DNA of 64,000 nt from Pseudoalteromonas sp. XMcav2-N (lineage in GTDB: Bacteria > Pseudomonadota > Gammaproteobacteria > Enterobacterales > Alteromonadaceae), in the NCBI RefSeq assembly GCF_024124545.1, contig NZ_JAMXSF010000001.1, positions 186,001 to 250,000 on the forward strand, in the 5' to 3' direction. The notes under the pieces are model-generated. The model was not told where the DNA came from. It ran no database searches and saw nothing but the letters and a program-made list of their open reading frames with translations. This document shows, piece after piece, positions 35,154 through 44,029 of the stretch (its first letter is position 1; each line of letters begins with the position of its first letter). The translations under genes and the position numbers were made by a program.

Positions 35154-35835
35154 CAGACACCTGATAATAGCTTGCGATCAGTATAAGGCGACCTTTGCGC
35201 TGAGGATCGGCGCTTAGCTGTGACATTACTTTCTCGAGATTATCTCTGTTCACGCCGGACAATTTTCTTTGTGCTTCACACAAGGCAAGCCAGGCAGCAA
35301 GTTCATGCTGGGGAAGTTCACAATAATGCGGGTTAAAGCCCAGGTATACTTCCAGCGCGTTTAACCCTTGATGATTACGTACAACGAGCGCGTCGGCCAG
35401 AGACTCGTTACGTTCAAACAGTAGCAAGGAACGAATGTAGTTAAAGGGAGGAAGCGGGTTTTGTGGGTTGGCAAACAGACAGTGCAAAAATGTATTACCC
35501 TGATGGTTGGTGACATTAAACGCATTGGCGGCCTGAAGTGCTGGCATAAAAAAGTCCAGCCGTTCACTGTTATTGATCCCCGCAATGACACTTGATGGCA
35601 GGCCATGGTGCGTTACACAGTGGGCAGTGATATTTTGATAATGTTCGTAATTTGCCGTGTGATTACTGGCTGCATCAAAGCAATGCCTGAGCTGTGCAGA
35701 GCGCTCTGCCGGTGTTGCTTGTTCATAACAGGTTAAGATACGTGCGAGGCTATGACTGTGTATCGCCTGGATCATATCTGTGACTGCTTGCGTGGTATCC
35801 GGTGCAGTCTGAGAGTTCGTTGTTTTTGTAACCAT
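35137..35835 (-). CDS. Ankyrin-like hypothetical protein
   Basis: A 232-residue soluble protein with no signal peptide. Two segments, NHQGNTFLHCLFA and VRNHQGLNALEVYLG, have the G-N-T-x-L-H and G-x-N-A-L-E spacing of ankyrin repeats about 45-50 residues apart. The rest is helical and unrecognised. It is convergent with, and overlaps by 17 bases, the Ntn hydrolase. It may bind another protein; its partner is not known. Confidence 0.6.
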   Translation of the reverse strand: MVTKTTNSQTAPDTTQAVTDMIQAIHSHSLARILTCYEQATPAERSAQLRHCFDAASNHTANYEHYQNITAHCVTHHGLPSSVIAGINNSERLDFFMPALQAANAFNVTNHQGNTFLHCLFANPQNPLPPFNYIRSLLLFERNESLADALVVRNHQGLNALEVYLGFNPHYCELPQHELAAWLALCEAQRKLSGVNRDNLEKVMSQLSADPQRKGRLILIASYYQVSVSSLS

Positions 35836-36040
35836 ATCCGTTTACCCGAAATAGCAGGCTGAGAGGTCTGCTGCATTTAATTAGCCTTTGTACGTATTAT
35901 ACCCAATGGCACGAACACGTATCCAGTCAGAAAGATAAAATCTGGCTGTGGTTTAAGATCCTTGGTTTGGGGAAAATACTCCATGACGTGCTAAGGATAA
36001 AAGGTACAATAGAGAAATTATTCATTCAGGACAATTATTA

Positions 36041-37414
36041 ATGAAGGACCTTACTCAGGGAAAAATCCTCACTCACCTTATTACGATGGCCGCTCCAATG
36101 GCGGTTGGGATGTTTATCCAAACCTTGTACTTTCTGGTTGACCTGTATTTTGTCGGAGCACTGGGAGCGCATGCGCTTGCGGGGGTTAGTAATGCGGGTA
36201 GTGTGTTCTTTTTTATAATGGCGCTGACCCAGGTTCTGAATATTGGTTGTGGCACTTTGGTTGCCCATGCTGTTGGCAGGAAAGACCGTGTACAGGCCAA
36301 CACACTATTTCATCAAAGTATGCTGATTGCTGTGATTTGCTCTGTCTTGTTGGTTGTACTGGGTTATGCGTTTGGCCACGTTTTCTTCGAGTTTATGACG
36401 CCTGATACTATGACTCGACAAGCTGCTGTGGACTACTTTTACTGGTTTCTGCCAGCATTAGTGTTGCAATTTGGGCTGACCGTCATGGCCGCAGCGCTGC
36501 GTGGAGCGGGCGTTGTCAAACCTGTCATGTTGATTTCTGTTTTGGCAGTGGTCCTGAATATTATTCTGTCACCTGTTTTGATCTCTGGATGGGGAAGTGG
36601 AATTGCGCTTGGTGTGTCAGGGGCTGGCCTCGCCAGCTCTTTATCTGCGATATGCGCTATGGTGATGACGGTTTGGTACTTTGTTCGTAAAGTGGATTAT
36701 CTGACCATGCCCACAAAGACGCTGATACCTGAGCGTAAAGTTATGCTGAAAGTGATTAACCTGGGCTTGCCATCAGGTGGAGAGTTTTTACTTACATTTA
36801 TGTATATGTCGATAATTTATTGGGCGCTCAGCCAGTTTGCTGCAAGCGCTCAGGCTGGATTTGGATTAGGGGTCAGGATCATGCAAGTGCTTTTTCTGCC
36901 CGTTATGGCTGTCGCGTTTGCTGCTCCTGCAATCGCGGCTCAAAACTATGCTGCAGGAAGGTACGACAGGGTGCACGAAACCTACCGATATACCAATTTA
37001 CTTACCTGTGTGCTGATGGCCATGTTGACCTTGATATGTCTGGTAAATTCCAGCTGGTTTTTTGCGCCTTTCAGCGATGAGCCACACGTCATTTTGGTTG
37101 CGGCAACGTTTTTGGGGTATGTTTGCCTGAACTTTGTACCTGCAGGTTTTACATTTGCCGCTTCTGGCATGTTTCAGGCCTTGGGAAATACCTGGCCTGC
37201 CTTGTATAGCACGGCCAGTCGGTTGGTATTGTTTGCGGTTCCTGTAATCTGGTTAGCGGGACAAAGTGACTTTGAAATCGAGCAGATCTGGGTGTTTTCT
37301 GTTGCCACGGTCTATTGTCAGGCGATGATCAGTTATTTGTTGCTGCGCCGTGAGATGAATAAAAAGCTGGTGCATAGCAGTGAAGCGTCAATCCCCTCTC
37401 CTGTTCGCAGCTAA
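36041..37414 (+). CDS. MATE-family multidrug efflux transporter
   Basis: A 457-residue membrane protein with about twelve hydrophobic segments in two halves, opening PMAVGMFIQTLYFLVDLYFVG, the usual MATE start, with the central LGLPSGGEFLLTFMYM repeat of the second half. Such proteins use Na or H gradients to expel cationic and hydrophobic drugs. An AGGA lies nine bases before the ATG. It is transcribed alone. Confidence 0.9.
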   Translation: MKDLTQGKILTHLITMAAPMAVGMFIQTLYFLVDLYFVGALGAHALAGVSNAGSVFFFIMALTQVLNIGCGTLVAHAVGRKDRVQANTLFHQSMLIAVICSVLLVVLGYAFGHVFFEFMTPDTMTRQAAVDYFYWFLPALVLQFGLTVMAAALRGAGVVKPVMLISVLAVVLNIILSPVLISGWGSGIALGVSGAGLASSLSAICAMVMTVWYFVRKVDYLTMPTKTLIPERKVMLKVINLGLPSGGEFLLTFMYMSIIYWALSQFAASAQAGFGLGVRIMQVLFLPVMAVAFAAPAIAAQNYAAGRYDRVHETYRYTNLLTCVLMAMLTLICLVNSSWFFAPFSDEPHVILVAATFLGYVCLNFVPAGFTFAASGMFQALGNTWPALYSTASRLVLFAVPVIWLAGQSDFEIEQIWVFSVATVYCQAMISYLLLRREMNKKLVHSSEASIPSPVRS

Positions 37415-37529
37415 ACAGGGTGGACTAACACTGAAAAGTGATGGTGGTGTTGCTACAAAAACTTGCGCTTGCGCTATTCTTAAGGGGGGGTCAGTGAGTT
37501 GATTACCACCTAAGGCGCAGGAGAAAGGT

Positions 37530-38849
37530 ATGCATAAAGGTGAAGTGGATTACGGAGAACGACATCCGAAGGTATTGATGATCTGTGATGACGCTCATGA
37601 AATGGTGGGCGTATGTAAAGTGATCAGTTCACAGGTTACAGCCTTTAGAACACAAGAGGGAGCCCGGGATGCACATAAGGTGATCCGCGAGGGAAAGCCC
37701 CCCGTGCTGATTTTTGCTATGTTGCATGTTAAGGCAAGCATAGAGACCTACAATTCACTTGCGCAGCGCGGGCTGCTGGGCTACCCCCACAAGAGTATCT
37801 TGTTGTGTGAAAACAAAGAATCCGGGGTTGCTTTTCGTTGCTGCATCAAAGGCATCTTTAACGATTATTTCGTTTTTAAGCCCATGTACGAAAATTACCG
37901 ACTCAGGATGATTTTGCATAATATCTTGCAACAGGCGGAAGACACCCAGCAAATCACTGAGCTAAAAGAAGAGCATTTTGGGCGTATCGATAACGGACTA
38001 AAACAGCTGATTGATCAGGCTGCAAGCTACCGGGTCAACACTGAGCAATCTTTCCAGCAAGTCAGAGAGTCACTTAGCGAAGTTCAGGAAGAAGATGAAG
38101 TAAACGCGCAGTTATTACAACAGCTTAAAGAAAAGCATGTCTTGCCTTTGCTGGATAAGTTGCAGCAACAACTGGTGAAAGATATTCAACAGATCACCAA
38201 GCAACTTAATGACAGCCACTTTACTTTGAATGAACTGGCCGATTTATTCAGTAATTCACAAGCGTCCGCTTTTACCTCCGTACTTGAACACACTGGTGAA
38301 CATAAGGAAGAGGCACATCATGATGAGCCCGAGCACGATGTACGTGAGCATGAGGCTCCAACTCAGCATGCTGACTTTCACGCGCATGAAGACCCGCATA
38401 CTGACCACGCTCATAATGATGAGTCGACGCATGCCTTTGACAGCAACGATGTCCCTGAGCCCGTTATGGCCAGAGATAAACGGATAATGATAGTTGAGGA
38501 CAATGAAATTTATCGAGAGATGATTTCAGGGATATTGCGGGAGCAGGGATTCTCTGTTGACGGTATGGAAAACGGGCTGGCTGCTATCAAGGAGCTGCGC
38601 AAGCATCGCTACGATATGATATTTATGGACCTCTTTATGCCAGGTCTGGATGGTTACAATACGACTAAAAATGTACGTGCCATTGAGCATTGTCGCGGTA
38701 TTCCCATTGTCGCCTTAACCAGCAATCGAAATAAAGATCTCATCCGGAAATGGGCTACGCTGGGGCTCGGGGGCTATATTGTTAAGCCCTCCACTAAGCG
38801 TAGTATTTTGGACGCCGTAAACAAGCTGCTAGGCACTGAATGTGTCTGA
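37530..38849 (+). CDS. Response regulator with degenerate N-terminal receiver and His-rich linker
   Basis: A 439-residue protein. Residues about 10-125 fold like a receiver (VLMICDD) but lack the usual phospho-acceptor Asp. A coiled coil follows (about 145-235). A 50-residue linker is loaded with His and Glu/Asp (HHDEPEHD, HADFHAHED), a possible metal-binding stretch. The C-terminus is a full receiver: IMIVEDNEIYREM, phospho-acceptor Asp near 367 (FMDLFMPGLDGY), Thr and Lys in ALTSN and YIVKPS. There is no DNA-binding output. It faces the HPt/kinase pair convergently, 30 bases apart, so it likely works in that phosphorelay. Confidence 0.8.
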   Translation: MHKGEVDYGERHPKVLMICDDAHEMVGVCKVISSQVTAFRTQEGARDAHKVIREGKPPVLIFAMLHVKASIETYNSLAQRGLLGYPHKSILLCENKESGVAFRCCIKGIFNDYFVFKPMYENYRLRMILHNILQQAEDTQQITELKEEHFGRIDNGLKQLIDQAASYRVNTEQSFQQVRESLSEVQEEDEVNAQLLQQLKEKHVLPLLDKLQQQLVKDIQQITKQLNDSHFTLNELADLFSNSQASAFTSVLEHTGEHKEEAHHDEPEHDVREHEAPTQHADFHAHEDPHTDHAHNDESTHAFDSNDVPEPVMARDKRIMIVEDNEIYREMISGILREQGFSVDGMENGLAAIKELRKHRYDMIFMDLFMPGLDGYNTTKNVRAIEHCRGIPIVALTSNRNKDLIRKWATLGLGGYIVKPSTKRSILDAVNKLLGTECV

Positions 38850-38879
38850 TTTAATTACATACAACAGGTGAAGTGCTGA

Positions 38880-39233
38880 TTATTCGCCGTGATTGATAAG
38901 CGCGTTAAGTGCTTTGATCTCCTGAGCTATGTTGATAAGCACAGAGCGACAATCCTGGCGGTCACCAGACAAGGCGGCGTCTTCTAACTCAGCCAGGTAT
39001 TCACTGCAACGCTCAGCGCCAATAGCCCGCGCTGATGTTTTTAAAAAATGGGCATGCTCTTTAAGCTCAGCATAAGCAGCATTGCTGTAGGCGGCTAAAA
39101 AAAGTTTGCAGCTGGATTCTGCCTGAGTCACAAAGTCGCGCTGAAATCGGGCAATGGTGTCCATGTCTTCGCCAATCAAGTCAACGAGGGTTTGCGCATT
39201 TAATCTTGCCAGTTGTGAGTGATCACTTGCCAT
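38880..39233 (-). CDS. HPt histidine phosphotransfer protein
   Basis: A 117-residue free-standing HPt domain. The phospho-acceptor His lies in EHAHFLKTSARAIGA, matching the usual AHxLKGSAxxIGA except that Gly is Thr here. It relays phosphate between the hybrid kinase receiver and a final response regulator in the cytoplasm. Its start overlaps the kinase stop by 11 bases, so the two are coexpressed. Confidence 0.87.
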   Translation of the reverse strand: MASDHSQLARLNAQTLVDLIGEDMDTIARFQRDFVTQAESSCKLFLAAYSNAAYAELKEHAHFLKTSARAIGAERCSEYLAELEDAALSGDRQDCRSVLINIAQEIKALNALINHGE

Positions 39234-41916
39234 ACCATTTCTCTATTACTGACTTGAAGCGTTCGAGCTGAACAGGCTTGCCAATACAATCATTTATGCC
39301 GTACAAATGGCAGTTTTCCAGCTCATTTTTTACCGCAGCTCCGGTGACTGCCACTATCGGAATGGCTTTGCGTGCCAACTGTTTTTCAGTCTGGCGGATA
39401 CGTTTGGCCATTTCGTAGCCATCCACAACGGGCATATGACAATCGGTGAGTATCAGTTTGTATTCATCCCGTTGCCAGCTTTCATATCCTTGTTCGCCAT
39501 TTTCTGCCAGCGTACAGGTGTATCCAAGCTTCGCGAGTTGTTTAACCATCAGATTCTGATTAAAGGTATTATCTTCGACCAATAATATGCCGGGGCGTAA
39601 ACCTGAGATATTGGCCTGTACTTCCTCTGTTTTTGTCTGGCTTTCTCCCGAGGGGTTTTCCTCGGTATTATTTAAACTGGCCGACTTTTCTGTGGTGTGA
39701 GTCAGTAAATGCATGACTTGTCTAGTAATACCATAGCGCGTTGCCAGGCCAATATTCAGCGGGGCTGCATCAGGTAGTATTGTTCTGAGTTTCTCGGCCA
39801 CACCTGTTTGATGACATATAAGTACCTTATGCTCAGCAAGTATCTCTTTGTACTCGTTTAAACGTGCCAGGTCCTGTTCTGAGTGTACACAACAGCACAC
39901 CAGAGTGCCCGAAACCGAAGGGGAAGCCAGCTCGTCCAGCTCTGTCAGGTGCAGGTCATCGGTGAGTGTATTAAGTACGGACAGCAGGTGCGGCTGAGCC
40001 TGTGCACTGTGGGCCGGGATAACATAAACATGTTGAAATAAAGACGGCGCAGTGTGATGTGAGAACCTATGTAACGGAATACACACGCGGAAAATGCTGC
40101 CGCGATCCAGTTTGCTTTTCAGTCCGATACGTCCTCCCATCAGGTCAACGATTTTCCTTGAAATGGCAAGTCCCAGACCCGTTCCACCGTACACCCGAGT
40201 GGTAGATTTGTCCGCCTGGGTAAAAGGGTGAAAGAGTTTTTTCTGTGTCTTTTCGTCAATACCTATGCCGTTGTCTTTCACCAGTATACTGAGTTCTCCC
40301 TGACTATGACTTTGTACTTGCCAGTCCACTTCGATCACCACATTACCACTGGCTTTGGCAGGAGGACCGCTGAATTTGATGGCGTTACTTAACAGGTTGA
40401 ACAGCACCTGCCTGATACGGTTTTCGTCACAATAGAGCATAGTCGGAAGTTGCTCAGATTCAATAACCTTCAGGCTGACACGGCGTTTCTCCGCGTTTGA
40501 CGCAAAAGTCAGGAGTACGTTATGAAGCGTTTTTGAAATATCGAACTCTCTGAACTCCAGCTCCAGTTTACCAGCTTCAATCTTATTGATATCCAGAATA
40601 TCATTAAGTATATCAACCAGATTTTTAGCCGAGACAGAAGCTGTTTCAAGCAACTCCATCTCTTCCGGGTTGTGCTTTTGCAACGAAAGCAGTTCGAGCG
40701 AACCTATAATGGCATTCATTGGCGTCCTCAGCTCGTGGCTGATCATAGCCAGGAAATCGGATTTGGCACGGCTGGCTTGCTCTGCTTTAGTGACGGCACA
40801 TTTCAGGTCGGAGGTACGGCTCTTAACACGTGTTTCTAACTCCGCGTTCAGTTGGGATAATTTCGAATAAGCGCGATAAACCTCGGACTGATCTACACAT
40901 ACACCGTCAAGGCGACAATGATTACCATAGCCGTCATCTGTGACAACCCCTTTAGCAAAGATATGTAACTCTTCTTTATTGGGCAGCACGGCCCGAAATA
41001 CATGCTCGAAATCCTTCCCCGTTTCAAGGGCCTCTTTAAGTCCATTTGACACCCTCTTTCTGTCCTCGGGGTGAATTCGTTCGAGCCACTTTTCATAACT
41101 GCCTGTATCCTGGGCTGCCAGATCAAATATAGCACTGGTTTGAGGGTCCCAGTCCCAATGCCAATGGGTATTTTGTCGGTTGACTCGCCAGGTACCGACT
41201 TTGCCGGCTTCCAGTGCGATGCGGCGACTTTCATGTGCATTATTGAGGTGGATCAGCATTTGTTTTTCTTGTGTGCACTCACGCAAAATACCAAACAAAC
41301 TCAGCTGGGTGTCATTGTTACGGCGCTGGTCACCACTGAGTTCGAACCAGTGAGGCACCGAATCGAGCATGACCCTGAATTCAAACTTCAGCCGTACATT
41401 TGACTGAATGTGTTCTTCAATGAAGCTCAGCGCCAGTGGCTTGTCGTCTTCGTAAATCAGGTCGATGAAATCTTGCCAACTGGATAGAGTGTGGCAGTGC
41501 AGGAGCTCGCAGAAAGTGCGCGAAAAGTAGGGCTGTTCAAAGTCTGCGCTGACCTGCCACACACCAATGTTGCCGCATTGAAGAGCCAATTCAGCCAGTT
41601 CGTTCAGATATGACTGGTGTGGGTGTTTAACCGAATTGAGTACTAAACAGGTCTCGGCTGTCAGGTTGCCACTGATCGTCAAGTTGAGCCGTGTTCCGCA
41701 AGCTAACAGGGCCTGTGCTGAGCTGCCAGGTGTTTGACTCAAAAATGTACGGTTTTGCTCATCCGTGTCAGTGAGCTGACAATAGTCAAAAAAGTTGCGA
41801 CGTATGTCGGTTTTGCCAGTCAGGCTCAGCAGAGAGCCCGCTGCCTGATTGCAATCCAGTACCTGCCACTGGTCATTTACGGTCAGTAGTGGAAGATCCA
41901 GTAAGTGGATATCCAT
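39223..41916 (-). CDS. Hybrid sensor histidine kinase with PAS domains
   Basis: An 897-residue protein without clear membrane segments. Three PAS-like regions (about 1-80, 90-210, 220-345) come first, then a coiled coil, HisKA with the phospho-His near 394 (MISHELRTPMNAI), HATPase (NLLSNAIKFSG, GGTGLGLAISRKIVDLMGG), a degenerate receiver-like spacer, and a C-terminal receiver at about 770-895 (ILLVEDNTFNQNL, Asp in LTDCHMPVVDG). It should sense a cytoplasmic signal and pass phosphate via the overlapping HPt gene. The ligand is unknown. Confidence 0.9.
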   Translation of the reverse strand: MDIHLLDLPLLTVNDQWQVLDCNQAAGSLLSLTGKTDIRRNFFDYCQLTDTDEQNRTFLSQTPGSSAQALLACGTRLNLTISGNLTAETCLVLNSVKHPHQSYLNELAELALQCGNIGVWQVSADFEQPYFSRTFCELLHCHTLSSWQDFIDLIYEDDKPLALSFIEEHIQSNVRLKFEFRVMLDSVPHWFELSGDQRRNNDTQLSLFGILRECTQEKQMLIHLNNAHESRRIALEAGKVGTWRVNRQNTHWHWDWDPQTSAIFDLAAQDTGSYEKWLERIHPEDRKRVSNGLKEALETGKDFEHVFRAVLPNKEELHIFAKGVVTDDGYGNHCRLDGVCVDQSEVYRAYSKLSQLNAELETRVKSRTSDLKCAVTKAEQASRAKSDFLAMISHELRTPMNAIIGSLELLSLQKHNPEEMELLETASVSAKNLVDILNDILDINKIEAGKLELEFREFDISKTLHNVLLTFASNAEKRRVSLKVIESEQLPTMLYCDENRIRQVLFNLLSNAIKFSGPPAKASGNVVIEVDWQVQSHSQGELSILVKDNGIGIDEKTQKKLFHPFTQADKSTTRVYGGTGLGLAISRKIVDLMGGRIGLKSKLDRGSIFRVCIPLHRFSHHTAPSLFQHVYVIPAHSAQAQPHLLSVLNTLTDDLHLTELDELASPSVSGTLVCCCVHSEQDLARLNEYKEILAEHKVLICHQTGVAEKLRTILPDAAPLNIGLATRYGITRQVMHLLTHTTEKSASLNNTEENPSGESQTKTEEVQANISGLRPGILLVEDNTFNQNLMVKQLAKLGYTCTLAENGEQGYESWQRDEYKLILTDCHMPVVDGYEMAKRIRQTEKQLARKAIPIVAVTGAAVKNELENCHLYGINDCIGKPVQLERFKSVIEKWYGK

Positions 41917-42121
41917 GTCATTTCCCTGCCTGATTTTGCCTATTATTAGTATTGTTTAAATTGTGAGCATTGTGGAAAAATTTGCTCAGGTAATTGCACA
42001 GGGTAAAGATGTTTTGGGACACAGCTTGTCTCTGGTTCAATTTTGGAATGTGAGAGAGCAAGGTACCTGAAGTACCTCTTAGGGGATTATCGGCAGAGCC
42101 ATCAAATTCATCCATTGTGCG

Positions 42122-42146
42122 GTCAGCCTCACTAACGGAGGCTGAC
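42122..42146 (-). terminator. Stem-loop after the decarboxylase gene
   Basis: GTCAGCCTC and GAGGCTGAC pair perfectly over nine bases with a 7-base loop, 14 bases beyond the decarboxylase stop on the minus strand. No T-run follows, so it may be Rho-dependent or a stabilising hairpin. Confidence 0.6.
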
Positions 42147-42160
42147 ATACCTGATAAAGA

Positions 42161-43951
42161 TTAGAATTTATTGGCCGGAGGCCAGTTTGGATTGGCGATT
42201 TCATCTTCACCAACAGCGGTGTTCGCTTCTATGGTAATGGAGTGAGGTGTGTCTTCTTTTGGTATGGTCACTTCAACCACATAGTTACTACTTGGGTTGG
42301 TTCTAATCTCTTCCATGACCGCCATCAACTCACTCACCGTGCTGACCCGGCGCCCTTCTCCGCCAAATGCCTCGGTAATATTGGCGATTTTCCAGGCGGG
42401 CAGGTCGTTGTAGCTATAGACCTTATCGAGCAACTTGTCTTGATAGTCGACGGGAGGCGTTCTGAAAGGGTTTGGATTAACCAGGTATTGCTCTATACCA
42501 TAGATGCCGTTCGCCAGCACAAAAACCACCGTGTTTTGCCCATAAGCATGTTGGTCCGCAACAGCCTGACAGGTTTCATGAAAGGCGCCATCACCCACGA
42601 CCACGATAGCCCGTTTATCTGGGAAAGCACACTTAATGCCAGTGCCAGCAGGTACTGAATAGCCTATGGACAACCACGCCGCCTGGGCGACAAAGCCATC
42701 CTGCGACGGTATTTTAACGCTTTGTGCGCCAATCAGCGGGAACCCGGCATCTACAGCCAGGACATCATCTTCATCCAGCCACTGACTGAGGGTGGCAAAA
42801 AAGCTGTCATAGCCCAGTTGTGACTCAGCAGGTTGGTTCTTTAGTACAGGCTTATGCATACGTAAGCCTTTCAGGTTAGCGCTTTGTTGCTGTGCCAGAG
42901 CAGTAAACTCACAGATCAGACATTGCAGATAATCCGCTAATGTGGCCGACGCATAATAGGTTGCGCCAACGTAAACCCCTCCCTGTGCGGCGAGAACAGT
43001 GCGGCTGCTGCGAATGTCTTGATTGCCAGTGTCTTTACCAGTCGTCCAGGCACCAACGCCAACCAAAACACCATCGTCCCCAACGAGCGTCTCAACTTCC
43101 GCAGGCGTCAAGGTGACACAGCCTTCAAACCATGGGTGGGTTTCTGCAATAACCGACTTGCTCAGTGCGGAGGTGACAAAATGAATATGCCCTTCGGGCA
43201 GCGTATGGTTACGGTTTATGACCTCAAGCAATTCTAAAAAGGTATCCTGCAATCCAAAACGCTGCAGCTCGACGCCTGCCCAGAAGATACTTTTGGGCTG
43301 ACTGAGCATCAGCTCGACGGTTGCTTTGGCCGCCTGTTGCGCCTCACTGACCGTGACGCTGGCGGGATTGTTAAGCTTCAGGGACTGAACTGGTTTAATA
43401 CATTCTGCCCGCCAGACATCTTCACTCACCTCAAAGTACACCGGGCGGCGTTCCGTCAATAATGCTGCCAATGCTGAATCAATCTGGTGAGGCGCTTGAT
43501 TCGCATTCACAATACGTTCTGCGGCAACCGTTATCGGGCGAAACATATGAATGTCGACAAACTCATACCCAGTGGTGTGCGAGTACAGCAGTCCGGCATT
43601 TTTTGAAATTTGATCTTCTTTGTTGGTGGGGGCGCCGTTTATCAGGATCACCGGTACTTGTTCAACGAAGGAGCCGGCAATGGTATTGAGCAGACTGAAT
43701 GCACCAACACTGTAAGTGACGTACAGGGCGCTTGGGCCTTTGAGTCGGGCATAGGCATCCGCAGCAAAACCGGCACAAATTTCATTGGCATTACCACTAA
43801 TTGTTATTGGGGAATGCTGATCAGCCAGTATGGTATCCAGCAAAGCCGCGGTATAGTTACCTGCAACACCAAACATGTGTTTAACACCAATTTCTTCCAG
43901 TCGCGCTTTAAAATAATCGGCAACACTAAAGGTTGGGGTAGCTTGAGTCAT
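42161..43951 (-). CDS. ThDP-dependent 2-oxoacid decarboxylase (pyruvate/indolepyruvate type)
   Basis: A 596-residue ThDP enzyme. The N-terminal cofactor Glu lies in GNANEICAGFAADAYAR, and the C-terminal motif is GDGAFHETCQAVADQ with the completing LANGIYG. This matches pyruvate, phenylpyruvate and indolepyruvate decarboxylases, which turn 2-oxoacids into aldehydes and carbon dioxide. ATG 43951 (MTQATPTF) is chosen because AGGAGA lies seven bases upstream; an in-frame start six codons earlier lacks support. It follows the FAD amine oxidase by 78 bases, which suggests oxidase product is its substrate. The exact side chain is unknown. Confidence 0.88.
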   Translation of the reverse strand: MTQATPTFSVADYFKARLEEIGVKHMFGVAGNYTAALLDTILADQHSPITISGNANEICAGFAADAYARLKGPSALYVTYSVGAFSLLNTIAGSFVEQVPVILINGAPTNKEDQISKNAGLLYSHTTGYEFVDIHMFRPITVAAERIVNANQAPHQIDSALAALLTERRPVYFEVSEDVWRAECIKPVQSLKLNNPASVTVSEAQQAAKATVELMLSQPKSIFWAGVELQRFGLQDTFLELLEVINRNHTLPEGHIHFVTSALSKSVIAETHPWFEGCVTLTPAEVETLVGDDGVLVGVGAWTTGKDTGNQDIRSSRTVLAAQGGVYVGATYYASATLADYLQCLICEFTALAQQQSANLKGLRMHKPVLKNQPAESQLGYDSFFATLSQWLDEDDVLAVDAGFPLIGAQSVKIPSQDGFVAQAAWLSIGYSVPAGTGIKCAFPDKRAIVVVGDGAFHETCQAVADQHAYGQNTVVFVLANGIYGIEQYLVNPNPFRTPPVDYQDKLLDKVYSYNDLPAWKIANITEAFGGEGRRVSTVSELMAVMEEIRTNPSSNYVVEVTIPKEDTPHSITIEANTAVGEDEIANPNWPPANKF

Positions 43952-43973
43952 CAATTTTCTCCTGAACAAGCTG

Positions 43974-44022
43974 GGCGGGTTTCCCCGCCGTTGGAAGGTA
44001 AGGCACCGGGATTGGCGCCCGG
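43974..44022 (-). other. Tandem stem-loops between oxidase and decarboxylase
   Basis: GGCGGG/CCCGCC (43974-43989) and CCGGG/CCCGG (44006-44022) form two small GC-rich hairpins in the 78-base gap, with the decarboxylase ribosome site just beyond. No T-run follows. They resemble the intercistronic hairpins of the pig operon. Confidence 0.6.
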
Positions 44023-44029
44023 AGCTGGA

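Noticed and set aside
41918-42148. Minus-strand 76-residue frame between the decarboxylase and the kinase
   Set aside because: Its first codons lie inside the GTCAGCCTC/GAGGCTGAC hairpin, the ribosome site is weak, and the product has no domain and odd composition.
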